Part shown: piece by piece, positions 41,279 through 49,561 of the stretch
How the letters are laid out: each line of letters begins with the position of its first letter
Numbering within the stretch: position 1 is the stretch's first letter
Assembly: GCA_015066385.1 (NCBI GenBank)
Contig: SVOJ01000003.1
Location: 124,001 to 188,000 of the forward strand
Reading direction: 5' to 3'
Origin: Oscillospiraceae bacterium
GTDB taxonomy: Bacteria; Bacillota; Clostridia; Oscillospirales; Acutalibacteraceae
Length of the DNA stretch: 64,000 nucleotides
The notes under the pieces: model-generated
Told to the model about the DNA's origin: nothing
What the model saw: the letters and a program-made list of their open reading frames with translations, nothing else
The model's database searches: none
Translations under genes and position numbers: made by a program

Positions 41279-43654
41279 ATGATGAGAAAAACGATTGATC
41301 TGAACTTCGGATGGAAATATTCCGAAGTGTGTACTGATGAAATGCTGTTGGCGGGGTATGATGATTCTGCCTTTAAAACTGTTGATATTCCGCATGCAAA
41401 CAAGGAAATTCCTTACAATTACTTTGATGAATCAATATTCCAGTTTGTAAGCTGCTATCGCAAATATTTCAAACTGCCCGAAGAGGCTTATCTGCCCGGC
41501 AAAAAGGTGTTTTTGCGTTTTGAAGGCGCGGCCAACTTTGCGGAGGTCTTCATCAACGGCAAACTTGCAGGTTCTCATAAAGACGGCTATACTCCGTTTG
41601 CAGTTGATATTACCCCTTACATAAATAAAACCCGCAATGTGATTGCAGTCCGTCTTGATTCAACAGAAAGGCCGGAAATTCCTCCGTTTGGTAATGTCGT
41701 GGACTATCTTGTTTACGGCGGTATTTATCGCGAAGTCAGCATTGAAATCCTTGATGAAATCCACATTGAAGATATTTTTGTACGCACACCTGTCGTGGAA
41801 GCACCGAAAAAAGAACTGCTGGCTGATATCACATTTTCACAGAAAGCAAGCGGTGAAATCACTCTCACATTATGCAAAGACGGCAAAATCGTTTCTGAAA
41901 AAATGTGCAAAGCGGATAATGCAAAAGTTATGCGCGTCAAGTGGTCCATTCCCGATGTTGAACTCTGGCAACCGGACAAGCCCGTGCTTTACACCCTGAA
42001 AGTAAAATTTGCAGACGACGAAAAAGAAGTCCGTTTCGGTTTCAGAACCTGTAAATTCACGAGAAAAGGTTTTTATCTGAACGGCAAAAAGATCAAACTC
42101 AGAGGTCTGAACCGCCATCAGAGTTATCCGTACGTCGGCAATGCAATGCCTGCGTCCGCACAGATAGCAGACGCTGAATTGCTGAAATACAAACTTGGCT
42201 GTAATTTTGTCAGAACATCCCACTATCCCGATTCCGTTCATTTTCTGAACAGATGTGATGAAATCGGTCTGTTAGTCTTCACAGAAATGCCTTCCTGGCA
42301 GTTCCTGGGCGAAGGCGAATGGCGTCAGATCTGCCTTGAAAACATTCAGAGTATGGTAATGCGTGACCGCAATCATCCTTGCGTTGTACTTTGGGGCGTC
42401 CGCGTAAATGAAGGCAATGACTGTGATGAATTCTACACCGAAACCAATGCACTGGCTCATTCTCTGGATGATTCCCGCCAGACAGGCGGTGTCCGCAATT
42501 TCCCGCGCAGTCATCTGCTTGAAGATGTATACACCTATAACGATTTCTCGCATTCCGGCGGTCCGATTGCATTGTTACCTCCCGATCTTGTGGCAGGCGT
42601 GCGCGCTCCGTACCTCGTAACGGAATACAACGGTCATATGTATCCGACAAAATCCTTCGACCGTGAAGAAATCAGACGCGAAATGGCACTTCGTCATGCT
42701 CGCGTACAGAATAAATCTTACTCAAGTGATCGTTACTGCGGTGCAACCGCATGGTGCATGGCAGACTACAACACGCATAAAGACTTCGGCAGTGGTGACA
42801 GAATCTGTTATCACGGCGTAACGGATATGTTCCGCGTGCCGAAGCTCAGTGCCGCCGTTTATGCTTCGCAACAGGACAAGATCCCTGTCCTTGAAGTTTC
42901 TTCTTCCATGGATGTCGGTGAACATCCGGGCGCAATTGTCGGTCAGATTTATATTTTCACAAACTGTGATTATGTAAAAATCTACAAAAACGGCGTATAC
43001 AAATCGACCGCCCATCCCGATAAGAAAAAGTTTGCACATCTCCCCCATCCGCCCATTTTGCCTGCTGACTACATCGGCGACAGCCTTGTGAAAGAGGAAG
43101 GATTAAATGAAACCAGTGCGAAGTATATGAAAAAGGCAATGGTTGCAGCTGCAAAATACGGATATATCATGCCGCCGCATCACTATCTTGAACTTGCTGC
43201 TGGTGTCGTTGCCGGTGCACTGCCTATTCCGCGCGTTGTTGATCTTGTGACAAAATATTTCGCAAACTGGGGCGATGAACAGGTTGAATACAGATTCGAC
43301 GGTTATAAAGACGGCAGAGTTGTCAAGTCTGTCACAAAGACCGCAGTTATGTCAAAATCCCTGATCGCTTCGGCTGACAAGCTTGAACTCATCGAAGATA
43401 AAACATACGATGTAACCAGAATTGAGCTTCGTTGCGTAGATCAGAACGGCAATCAGCTTCCCTTTGCAAATAATGCAATCAAAGTAACCGTTGACGGTCC
43501 TGCAAAAATCATCGGCCCCGATCAGCTTGCTTTGATCGGCGGCGACAGGGCATTCTGGATCCGCACCATCGGTAAATCTGGTGACATTACTGTCACAATT
43601 GAAGCAGAAGGTTTAAATTCGCAGGTTATCAAATTGACTGCAGAAAAGAAATGA
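41279..43654 (+). CDS. Glycoside hydrolase family 2 (beta-galactosidase/beta-glucuronidase-like)
   Basis: This 791-aa retaining exo-glycosidase has the GH2 order. A jelly-roll sugar-binding domain covers about 1-170 (RKYFKLPEEAYLPGKKVFLRFEGA), an Ig-like domain about 170-270, and a TIM barrel about 270-560. Barrel features: LRGLNRHQSYPYVG, NFVRTSHYPDS, the probable acid/base Glu in WGVRVNEGND and the nucleophile Glu in LVTEYNGHMYP. C-terminal Ig-like segments end with ITVTIEAEGLNSQVIKL. No signal peptide is present, so it acts inside the cell on imported oligosaccharides. AGGAGG precedes the ATG; an ATG 3 bases later is equally possible. It overlaps a membrane-protein gene by 4 bases. Confidence 0.9.
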   Translation: MMRKTIDLNFGWKYSEVCTDEMLLAGYDDSAFKTVDIPHANKEIPYNYFDESIFQFVSCYRKYFKLPEEAYLPGKKVFLRFEGAANFAEVFINGKLAGSHKDGYTPFAVDITPYINKTRNVIAVRLDSTERPEIPPFGNVVDYLVYGGIYREVSIEILDEIHIEDIFVRTPVVEAPKKELLADITFSQKASGEITLTLCKDGKIVSEKMCKADNAKVMRVKWSIPDVELWQPDKPVLYTLKVKFADDEKEVRFGFRTCKFTRKGFYLNGKKIKLRGLNRHQSYPYVGNAMPASAQIADAELLKYKLGCNFVRTSHYPDSVHFLNRCDEIGLLVFTEMPSWQFLGEGEWRQICLENIQSMVMRDRNHPCVVLWGVRVNEGNDCDEFYTETNALAHSLDDSRQTGGVRNFPRSHLLEDVYTYNDFSHSGGPIALLPPDLVAGVRAPYLVTEYNGHMYPTKSFDREEIRREMALRHARVQNKSYSSDRYCGATAWCMADYNTHKDFGSGDRICYHGVTDMFRVPKLSAAVYASQQDKIPVLEVSSSMDVGEHPGAIVGQIYIFTNCDYVKIYKNGVYKSTAHPDKKKFAHLPHPPILPADYIGDSLVKEEGLNETSAKYMKKAMVAAAKYGYIMPPHHYLELAAGVVAGALPIPRVVDLVTKYFANWGDEQVEYRFDGYKDGRVVKSVTKTAVMSKSLIASADKLELIEDKTYDVTRIELRCVDQNGNQLPFANNAIKVTVDGPAKIIGPDQLALIGGDRAFWIRTIGKSGDITVTIEAEGLNSQVIKLTAEKK

Positions 43655-44262
43655 AAAAAGAAAATAACATCTCAGCTTCTGCCGTTGTCAGTTTTCTGAT
43701 TGACAGAAAGTACATATTTTATTCGGTGCTCAGTTGTCTGATCGGCTTGATCACGCTGATTCTCGGCATGATTATCTGTGATAAATCATTCTGGAATTAT
43801 ATGTTTGTATGGATTTTACCCGGCGCCGGTCTTGTACTGCTCGGCACGTATGCAATCAGCATGATGGACAAACATCCTATTATCCTTATTTTTCCGCCGA
43901 TCATCTTTTTTGCATCCCTGTTTATCCGCTATCTGGTAACATACGAATATCTGATCTTCCTGTTTTTGTTTTTGCAGATGATTCCGTTTTTGGTCTTTTG
44001 GGCAAATATCGTAAAAAAAGAACTCTATAATGAAACGCACATTGCGGTTACAACGGCAGTACTGTCGGTTATCTGTTTTTTGATAGCCGTGATTGCGGTC
44101 AATATTCTTGAGCGGGCAGACATTGTCAGCCTGCCGAAGGCAGAACACGTAAAACTTGAAATTCTGACCTATGTTGAGATTGCAACGGCAGCCTTTTACT
44201 ACGGAATCGGATTTTTGAACAAAGATATGCGAATATCCAACTTTTTGATGAATGACAAATAA
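43651..44262 (+). CDS. Six-helix membrane protein of unknown function
   Basis: This 203-aa protein has about six membrane helices (FYSVLSCLIGLITLILGMIIC, YMFVWILPGAGLVLLGTYAI, IILIFPPIIFFASLFIRYLV, LIFLFLFLQMIPFLVFWANIV, AVTTAVLSVICFLIAVIAVNIL, and EIATAAFYYGIGFL). I do not recognise the family and see no transport or catalytic motif. Its ATG overlaps the stop of the GH2 gene, so the two are translated from one mRNA. The pairing might reflect uptake or sensing linked to glycan use, but that is only inference. Confidence 0.75.
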   Translation: MKKENNISASAVVSFLIDRKYIFYSVLSCLIGLITLILGMIICDKSFWNYMFVWILPGAGLVLLGTYAISMMDKHPIILIFPPIIFFASLFIRYLVTYEYLIFLFLFLQMIPFLVFWANIVKKELYNETHIAVTTAVLSVICFLIAVIAVNILERADIVSLPKAEHVKLEILTYVEIATAAFYYGIGFLNKDMRISNFLMNDK

Positions 44263-44266
44263 ATGA

Positions 44267-44307
44267 AAAAAAACAGCTGCAGTGATTTTTTCACGGCAGC
44301 TGTTTGC
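44267..44307. terminator. Bidirectional terminator between the membrane-protein gene and metA
   Basis: AAACAGCTGCAGTGA pairs with TCACGGCAGCTGTTT (one bulged G) around TTTTT. A- and T-rich flanks serve both convergent genes. Confidence 0.8.
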
Positions 44308-44318
44308 TTATTACATTT

Positions 44319-45236
44319 TTATTGAATATCCGCAATATTGTACGGTGTGGTCTGATAAACAAAATAGTTCAGCCAATTGGAAAACAGGAGATTTGCATGA
44401 CTTCGCCAGGTAACAAGCGGCGTTTGGGTATCATCATTTCCGGGGAAATAATTTTCGGGAACATCAATGGGAAGTCCTGCGTTTTTGTCGCGGAAATATT
44501 CCTTTGCCAATGTGTCGGCATCATATTCGGAATGTCCTGTCACAAAAATGCGTCTGCCCTTGGGCGTTGCAACTACATACACACCTGCTTTTTCGCTGCT
44601 TGCAAGCACGCGCAGTTCATCAACCGCTTCGATGTCTTCCCTGCGTACAGTCGTGTGACGGGAATGCGGTGCAAGAAATACATCGTCAAACCCGCGGAAC
44701 AAAATTGATTTTTTATAATCAACCGTGTGTTCAAACACACCGAACAGTTTTTTATCAAGCGGATACTTCTGAATTCCGTAATGATAATACAATGCCGCCT
44801 GTGCACCCCAGCAAATGTGCAGAGTGCTTGTAACATGGGTTTTGGTCCACTCCATGATTTCGGTCAGTTCTTCCCAGTACTCTACATCTTCAAACGGCAA
44901 ATTCTCAACAGGAGCACCCGTGATAATCATACCGTCAAAATTACGATGCTTTACCTCGTCAAATGTCTTGTAAAAAGCAAGCATATGTTCTTGAGACGTG
45001 TGCTTTGATTTATGGGTTGCCGTCTGCAATAATTCCAATTCAACCTGCAAAGGTGAATTGCCGAGCAAACGGGAAATCTGCGTTTCCGTTACAATTTTTG
45101 TCGGCATCAGATTGAGCATAAGAATATGCAAAGGACGGATATCCTGCGTAATGGCACGCTTTTCGGTCATTACAAATATGTTTTCATCTTCAAGAATCTG
45201 CGTAGCGGGCAGTTCATTCGGAATTTTAATCGGCAT
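44319..45236 (-). CDS. metA: Homoserine O-acetyltransferase (MetA type)
   Basis: This 305-aa enzyme activates homoserine for methionine synthesis. The catalytic Cys142 lies in [12 protein letters not shown], and the catalytic His/Glu pair lies in [16 protein letters not shown] near residue 235. Residue 111 is Glu (GAPVENLPF), the residue known to favour acetyl-CoA over succinyl-CoA, so the product should be O-acetylhomoserine. That is exactly the substrate of the sulfhydrylase encoded 24 bases upstream. The length is normal. The pair metY-metA makes homocysteine directly from sulfide. Confidence 0.96.
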   Translation of the reverse strand: MPIKIPNELPATQILEDENIFVMTEKRAITQDIRPLHILMLNLMPTKIVTETQISRLLGNSPLQVELELLQTATHKSKHTSQEHMLAFYKTFDEVKHRNFDGMIITGAPVENLPFEDVEYWEELTEIMEWTKTHVTSTLHICWGAQAALYYHYGIQKYPLDKKLFGVFEHTVDYKKSILFRGFDDVFLAPHSRHTTVRREDIEAVDELRVLASSEKAGVYVVATPKGRRIFVTGHSEYDADTLAKEYFRDKNAGLPIDVPENYFPGNDDTQTPLVTWRSHANLLFSNWLNYFVYQTTPYNIADIQ

Positions 45237-45260
45237 TTATGTTCCTCGATTTAACTTAAT

Positions 45261-46544
45261 TTATGCGTCAAGAGCCTGTTTCAGATCGGCAATAATATCA
45301 TCGGCATTTTCAATACCGACACTGAAGCGGACGAGTCCGGGATCGACACCTGCGGCAACAAGCTGTTCATCCGTCAACTGTCTGTGGGTCATGCTGGCAG
45401 GATGCAATACACAAGTGCGTGCATCCGCAACATGCACAACGATTTTTGCAAGGTCGAGTTTGTTCATCACTTTAACGGCAGCATCTCTACCGCCTTTCAT
45501 AATAAAGGAAATAACACCGCAACAACCGTTGGGGAAATATTTTTGTGCAAGTGCATAATCGGCACTTGATTCAAGGGCAGGATAATTAACAGATGCGATT
45601 TTTTCATGGCCCTCAAGGAATTTTGCCACTTTCATTGCATTTTCACTATGACGTTCCATTCGGACATGGAGAGATTCAAGACCGAGATTGAGAATAAAAG
45701 CAGAGAACGGGGACGGAATCATGCCATAATCACGCATCAGCTGCACACGGGCTTTTGTAATGTAAGCATTTTCGTTACCAAAATCATTGACATAGCGAAC
45801 TCCGTGATAGGATTCATCCACTTCGGTGAGTTCCGGGAATTTTCCGTTAGCCCAGTTGAATTTACCGCTGTCGATAATGACGCCGCCGACACAGGAAGCA
45901 TGTCCGTCCATATACTTTGTGGTGGAATGAATAACAACATCCGCACCGAATTCAAACGGACGGCAGAAGATGGGTGTTGCAAAGGTATTGTCAACAAACA
46001 GCGGAATATCATGTTTGTGCGCAAGATTGGCATATCTTTCAATATCCATCACCGTCAGAGCGGGATTTGCGATGGTTTCGCCAAAAATGAGTCTTGTGTT
46101 TTCATCAATCAGCGATTCAATTTCTTCATCTGTCATCCCGGGCTTTGTGAAACGGACTTCGATGCCGAGTTTCTTAAATGAAACAGCAAACAGGTTAATT
46201 GTGCCGCCGTAAATTGCAGGCAGGCTGACAATATTCTGTCCCGCCTTGCAGATATTGAGAATGGCAATGGTGTTTGCAGCTTGTCCTGAGGAACAAAGCA
46301 AAGCCCCCGAACCACCTTCAAGCGCTGCCATTTTCTTTTCAACGGCTTCCAGTGTGGGATTGGAAATACGGGAATACATGTGTCCTTCTGCTTTCAGGTC
46401 AAACAGGTCGCCAACATGCTCGGCAGTATCATATTTATAGGTTGTGCTCTGGTAAATGGGAAGCACGCGCGGTTCTCCGTTTTTTGGCTCATATCCTGCT
46501 TGCACGCAAAGGGTTTCAATCTTATAATCAGGCATTGTATACAC
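45261..46544 (-). CDS. metY: O-acetylhomoserine sulfhydrylase (aminocarboxypropyltransferase)
   Basis: This 427-aa PLP enzyme replaces the acetoxy group of O-acetylhomoserine with sulfide to form homocysteine. Motifs: YKIETLCVQAGYEPKNGEPRVLPIYQSTTY at the N-terminus, YSRISNPTLEAVEKKMAALEGG near residue 56, SSGQAANTIAIL near 85, the PLP lysine in HSTTKYMDGHAS near 212 and FGNENAYITKARVQLMRDYG near 265. Length and motifs separate it from cystathionine gamma-lyase. It heads the metY-metA operon under a consensus promoter. No S-box or T-box fits in the leader of about 20 bases. Confidence 0.96.
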   Translation of the reverse strand: MYTMPDYKIETLCVQAGYEPKNGEPRVLPIYQSTTYKYDTAEHVGDLFDLKAEGHMYSRISNPTLEAVEKKMAALEGGSGALLCSSGQAANTIAILNICKAGQNIVSLPAIYGGTINLFAVSFKKLGIEVRFTKPGMTDEEIESLIDENTRLIFGETIANPALTVMDIERYANLAHKHDIPLFVDNTFATPIFCRPFEFGADVVIHSTTKYMDGHASCVGGVIIDSGKFNWANGKFPELTEVDESYHGVRYVNDFGNENAYITKARVQLMRDYGMIPSPFSAFILNLGLESLHVRMERHSENAMKVAKFLEGHEKIASVNYPALESSADYALAQKYFPNGCCGVISFIMKGGRDAAVKVMNKLDLAKIVVHVADARTCVLHPASMTHRQLTDEQLVAAGVDPGLVRFSVGIENADDIIADLKQALDA

Positions 46545-46566
46545 CTCTTTATTTTATTATTTTGGC

Positions 46567-46595
46567 ATTATAACATACAGTATTGATTTTGTCAA
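46567..46595 (-). promoter_or_regulatory. metY-metA promoter
   Basis: Minus strand TTGACA (46595-46590), 17 bases, TATAAT (46572-46567): a full consensus promoter. The leader is too short for a SAM riboswitch. Confidence 0.85.
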
Positions 46596-46608
46596 ATAAA
46601 ACAAGAAA

Positions 46609-47580
46609 TTACAACCGCAACAAAAACAATTTTGTCAGCAGATAACCGAGAAATGCACAACCGGGAAATGTAAGACCCCAGGTCAGTATAATATCTGTTA
46701 TCAGTTTTTTATTGACTTTTTTACTGTCTGTAGCAAACCCCACCCCGACAACAGACATTGTCTTGACATGCGTTGTACTGACCGGTAAGCCTGAATATGT
46801 ACAGACTGTCATACCTATACAAGCAGAAAAATCAGATATAATCCCTTGTAAACCGTTCAAAGGAGTTATATTTTCTCCTACCGACAACACAATTCGTTTA
46901 CCGCCGCATAATGTGCCAAGTCCCATGAAAACCGCGCAACACAAGATAAAAGCCAAGCTGTTTTTAAAAAAAATATCTTCATTAACATAAGCAAACAGTA
47001 ACATAAGAACACCTAAAAACTTCTGTCCGTCCTGCGCTCCGTGTAAAAACGACAAAGCAGCCGCAATTGTAATTTGAAAATGTCTTGTTTTGATATTTTT
47101 CAAATTACGGCTCATCTTTTGCATGCCGTAAGAAACAAAAAATCCGATAAACACAGAAAAAAACAAACCGAAAAATACACGATACAATTCCGCTTTGTTA
47201 ACCGCAGCAAAACCGCCTTGTACAGCAACAGCACAGCCTGTCAAACTTGCAATCAGCGCATGACTTTCGCTTGTAGGAATACCGAAAAACCATGCCGCAA
47301 CAGCCCAGACAAGCACTGAAAACATGGAAACAGCAACAAATAAGAAGACCTCTTCCCTATCTGCATTCATATTTATCATATTATATAAGGAGTCTGCAAC
47401 GGCAGGTCGCAGGAATGATGTAATAAAAACACCTGCAAAGTTCATAACGGCAGACAAAATACAAGCCTGTTTCATACGGATTGCTTTTGTACCGACAGCA
47501 GTAGCAATTGCATTTGCCGCATCTGTAAAACCGTTTATAAAAATGACTGCAAGAATCACAATAAAAGCGACATAAAACAA
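46609..47580 (-). CDS. pit: Inorganic phosphate transporter, PiT family
   Basis: This 323-aa integral membrane permease should import phosphate with a cation. PiT signatures are in both halves: FINGFTDAANAIATAVGTKAI near the N-terminus and ISDFSACIGMTVCTYSGLPVSTTHVKTMSVVGVG near residue 255. About ten membrane helices are apparent. The start is TTG at 47580; no ATG is suitably placed. Its Shine-Dalgarno AAAGGGG lies in the 3' arm of the cotJ terminator, and the terminator's T-run overlaps this start codon. No PhoU-like DUF47 partner gene is adjacent. Confidence 0.93.
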   Translation of the reverse strand: MFYVAFIVILAVIFINGFTDAANAIATAVGTKAIRMKQACILSAVMNFAGVFITSFLRPAVADSLYNMINMNADREEVFLFVAVSMFSVLVWAVAAWFFGIPTSESHALIASLTGCAVAVQGGFAAVNKAELYRVFFGLFFSVFIGFFVSYGMQKMSRNLKNIKTRHFQITIAAALSFLHGAQDGQKFLGVLMLLFAYVNEDIFFKNSLAFILCCAVFMGLGTLCGGKRIVLSVGENITPLNGLQGIISDFSACIGMTVCTYSGLPVSTTHVKTMSVVGVGFATDSKKVNKKLITDIILTWGLTFPGCAFLGYLLTKLFLLRL

Positions 47581-47624
47581 AAAGACAACCCCTTTCTCAA
47601 ATCAATATGCAAAAGAGGTTGTCT
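47578..47624 (-). terminator. cotJ terminator overlapping the pit ribosome site and start codon
   Basis: Minus strand AGACAACCTCTTT, 16-base loop, AAAGGGGTTGTCT (13-base stem with one G-U pair), then TTTTTG, whose last TTG is the pit start. The distal arm holds AAAGGGG. Confidence 0.75.
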
Positions 47625-47665
47625 GTATGCAATGAAGCCGCAGAACTTCTCCTGCGGCTATGCGT

Positions 47666-48265
47666 TTACTTCTTGTCAAATGAGGGATTGTACATATAGT
47701 AGTTTTTGGAGTCGAGTCTGTCGGTCGCCAGACGCAGACCTTCACCAAAGCGCTGATAGTGTACGATTTCGCGTTCGCGCAGGAATTTGATCGGATCGGC
47801 AACATCGGGATCGTCCACAAGACGAAGAATATTGTCGTAGGTAGTACGTGCTTTCTGCTCTGCAGCAAGGTCTTCATGCAGATCAGTCAGAATATCCCCT
47901 TTACTCTGCATGGAAAGTGCACTGTAAGGCACACCTGCAGCTGCCTGCGGATATATCCCCGTAGTATGATCGACAAAATATTTATCAAAACCGCTTGCCT
48001 GAATCTGTTCAATACTCAGGTTTCTTGTCAGCTGATAAACGATTGCACCTATCATTTCAAGATGCCCGAGTTCTTCGGTGCCTATGTCCGTCAAAAGACC
48101 CTTCAATTCCGCATACGGCATGGCAAATCGTTGCGACAAATAACGCAAGGATGCACCGAGTTCTCCGTCGGGGCCACCGTATTGGGTAAGAATGATCTGC
48201 GCAAGTTTCGGGTTCGGATTTTTGATATTAACGGGATATTGCAGTTTTTTATTGTATGTCCACAT
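47666..48265 (-). CDS. cotJC: Spore coat protein CotJC (manganese-catalase family)
   Basis: This 199-aa protein has the ferritin-like four-helix fold of manganese catalases. Metal-ligand motifs are present: RYLSQRF near residue 41, GTEELGHLEMIGAIVYQL near 64, LHEDLAAEQKARTTYDNIL near 130, and REREIVHYQRFGEGL near 165. The N-terminus MWTYNKKLQYPVNIKNPNPKLA is diagnostic of CotJC, a coat component. It is the last gene of cotJABC, and its start overlaps the cotJB stop. A second hairpin (47637-47658), without a T-run, lies just downstream. Confidence 0.96.
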   Translation of the reverse strand: MWTYNKKLQYPVNIKNPNPKLAQIILTQYGGPDGELGASLRYLSQRFAMPYAELKGLLTDIGTEELGHLEMIGAIVYQLTRNLSIEQIQASGFDKYFVDHTTGIYPQAAAGVPYSALSMQSKGDILTDLHEDLAAEQKARTTYDNILRLVDDPDVADPIKFLREREIVHYQRFGEGLRLATDRLDSKNYYMYNPSFDKK

Positions 48266-48522
48266 TAGTCACAAGCACCTCCGTTTTCCCAGGGCCAGGG
48301 GTTTTTCAACCATTCCACACCCTGTGCAAATTTCGGTGTGAGAGGTCCGTAATTTTCTTCATATTCAGCCATCAATGCACTGCACTTTTTTTCATATTGT
48401 GCAAGCATGGAAGCCGCCTGCATATCAGACGGATGGGTATCAAGATACAGATGCAGCTCCCATACGGCAAACTGCGCTGAAGAAAGATTTCTTAAAAGTT
48501 TTTCGCGATTGGTCATTTGCAT
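48265..48522 (-). CDS. cotJB: Spore coat protein CotJB
   Basis: This 85-aa coat protein shows the CotJB pattern: MTNREKLLRNLSSAQFAVWELHLYLDTHPSD, then YEKKCSALMAEYEENYGPLT and a closing WLKNPWPWENGGACD. It overlaps cotJA by 10 bases at its start and shares the stop/start junction with cotJC. Together with CotJA and CotJC it forms a coat layer in spore formers. The assignment rests on sequence and operon order. Confidence 0.95.
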   Translation of the reverse strand: MQMTNREKLLRNLSSAQFAVWELHLYLDTHPSDMQAASMLAQYEKKCSALMAEYEENYGPLTPKFAQGVEWLKNPWPWENGGACD

Positions 48523-48722
48523 CCCGCCCTGAGAAACGGTTTATCAAGCACGGGAAACAAAGTGCCTCTGCAAAGGGCTGTTTCTGCTTCATATACTTTA
48601 TTATCAAGCTGAAACGGAACATACGCCATCGTTACAGCGGCATCTTCCGGCAATGCCGAAAGCATCGAAAAACTATCAATGCAATCAGGTCTGTCTTTTC
48701 GGGCGGAAGAATGTTCTTTCAT
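48513..48722 (-). CDS. cotJA: Spore coat protein CotJA
   Basis: This 69-aa protein carries the CotJA hallmark AVTMAYVPFQLDNKVYEAETALCRGTLFPVLDKPF near the C-terminus. I chose the ATG at 48722, which follows AAAGGAG by about 6 bases; the track's ATG at 48854 reaches back to the yunB region. It opens the cotJABC operon. An 11-base inverted repeat (48747-48769) lies just upstream and may be a regulator site. Confidence 0.92.
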   Translation of the reverse strand: MKEHSSARKDRPDCIDSFSMLSALPEDAAVTMAYVPFQLDNKVYEAETALCRGTLFPVLDKPFLRAGCK

Positions 48723-48746
48723 TTCAATGCTCCTTTTGGATGAATT

Positions 48747-48769
48747 GAGGAACAAAGACTTTGTCCCTC
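48747..48769. repeat. Inverted repeat in the cotJA leader
   Basis: GAGGAACAAAG and CTTTGTCCCTC flank one central base, 10 of 11 pairs matching. Both arms contain an RRACAAAG motif, loosely like a SpoIIID box. It lies 25-47 bases upstream of the cotJA start. Confidence 0.5.
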
Positions 48770-48810
48770 GGTTCATGCTATGCAACAAAAGGACAGATGT
48801 GCTTAAAAAT

Positions 48811-49464
48811 TTATTCCACAAGGTTTGGCCAGAGTTCATCATTTGCTCCTGCATAAATTTCAGGAATCATGCCGACTATAACGGTTTCGGCAATGGTGAT
48901 CTGTGTTTTTATTTCACTTGTGTTTGTCTTCCCCCATGACAATACCTTTACGTTAGCCGTTACCTGCAGAACGATCTGATGTTGTGTCTGGTTGATTCCC
49001 CGGGTAACAAACAAATTGCTCAGTTCACTTTCGGCCGTTGCGGAATACGACACGGAAAATGGGATCTCTGCTCCTTTGCCCGTAAAAAAATTACTGCCCG
49101 TCAAGGTGCCGATGGGAATTCCGGGATGAATGGTCTGTATATCCGCAAAAACCTCTGCAATTTTTGCGGTGACACCTGTTTTGATCTGATTCAAGACCAT
49201 GGAATCAATTCTGATTGCCACTACTTCTCCGTTTGTATCCGTTTGCAATTGGGCAATATCCGCATAATGCAATTGCAGTGTGTCAAGATATTCTTCAACC
49301 GTTTTATTGACTGCCTTTGTTGCATGGTTGACCGCCGTGGTTTGGGCAAACACGGTAACAATCGGTCTTGCCGTTTTAAAAATGCCAAACAATAGCAAAA
49401 AACAGCAAAGCAATAAAAACAAAGAAAATAATCTGTTTTTTCTTTTGGTTCTGCCATATTGCAT
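48811..49464 (-). CDS. yunB: Sporulation protein YunB
   Basis: This 217-aa membrane-anchored protein matches YunB, a sporulation protein of unknown mechanism in the mother cell. A basic N-terminus and one helix (LFSLFLLLCCFLLLFGIF, about 12-32) precede the domain, which has AVNKTVEEYLDTL, GEVVAIRIDSMVLNQIKTGV, HPGIPIGTLTGSNFFTGKGAEIPFSV and QHQIVLQVTANVKVL. I chose the ATG at 49464, downstream of AAAGGTG; the track's GTG is inside that site. cotJA begins 88 bases downstream. Confidence 0.9.
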   Translation of the reverse strand: MQYGRTKRKNRLFSLFLLLCCFLLLFGIFKTARPIVTVFAQTTAVNHATKAVNKTVEEYLDTLQLHYADIAQLQTDTNGEVVAIRIDSMVLNQIKTGVTAKIAEVFADIQTIHPGIPIGTLTGSNFFTGKGAEIPFSVSYSATAESELSNLFVTRGINQTQHQIVLQVTANVKVLSWGKTNTSEIKTQITIAETVIVGMIPEIYAGANDELWPNLVE

Positions 49465-49489
49465 ATGGATCACACCTTTAAATTTATTC

Positions 49490-49518
49490 TTGTTAAAAAT
49501 GTTTTCTTATGGTATAAT
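49490..49518 (+). promoter_or_regulatory. Promoter of the GH27 gene
   Basis: TTGTTA (49490-49495), 17 bases, TATAAT (49513-49518). It overlaps the upstream region of divergent yunB. Confidence 0.7.
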
Positions 49519-49561
49519 AATTACTATCAATGTATGCAAAATATCAACGGGAGGTAACAGA

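Noticed and set aside
46545-46566. S-box (SAM) riboswitch before metY
   Set aside because: The interval from the consensus -10 to the start codon is far too short for an S-box fold.
47637-47658. GCCGCAG/CTGCGGC hairpin after cotJC as the operon terminator
   Set aside because: It has no T-run on either strand; the hairpin at 47578-47624 is the better terminator.
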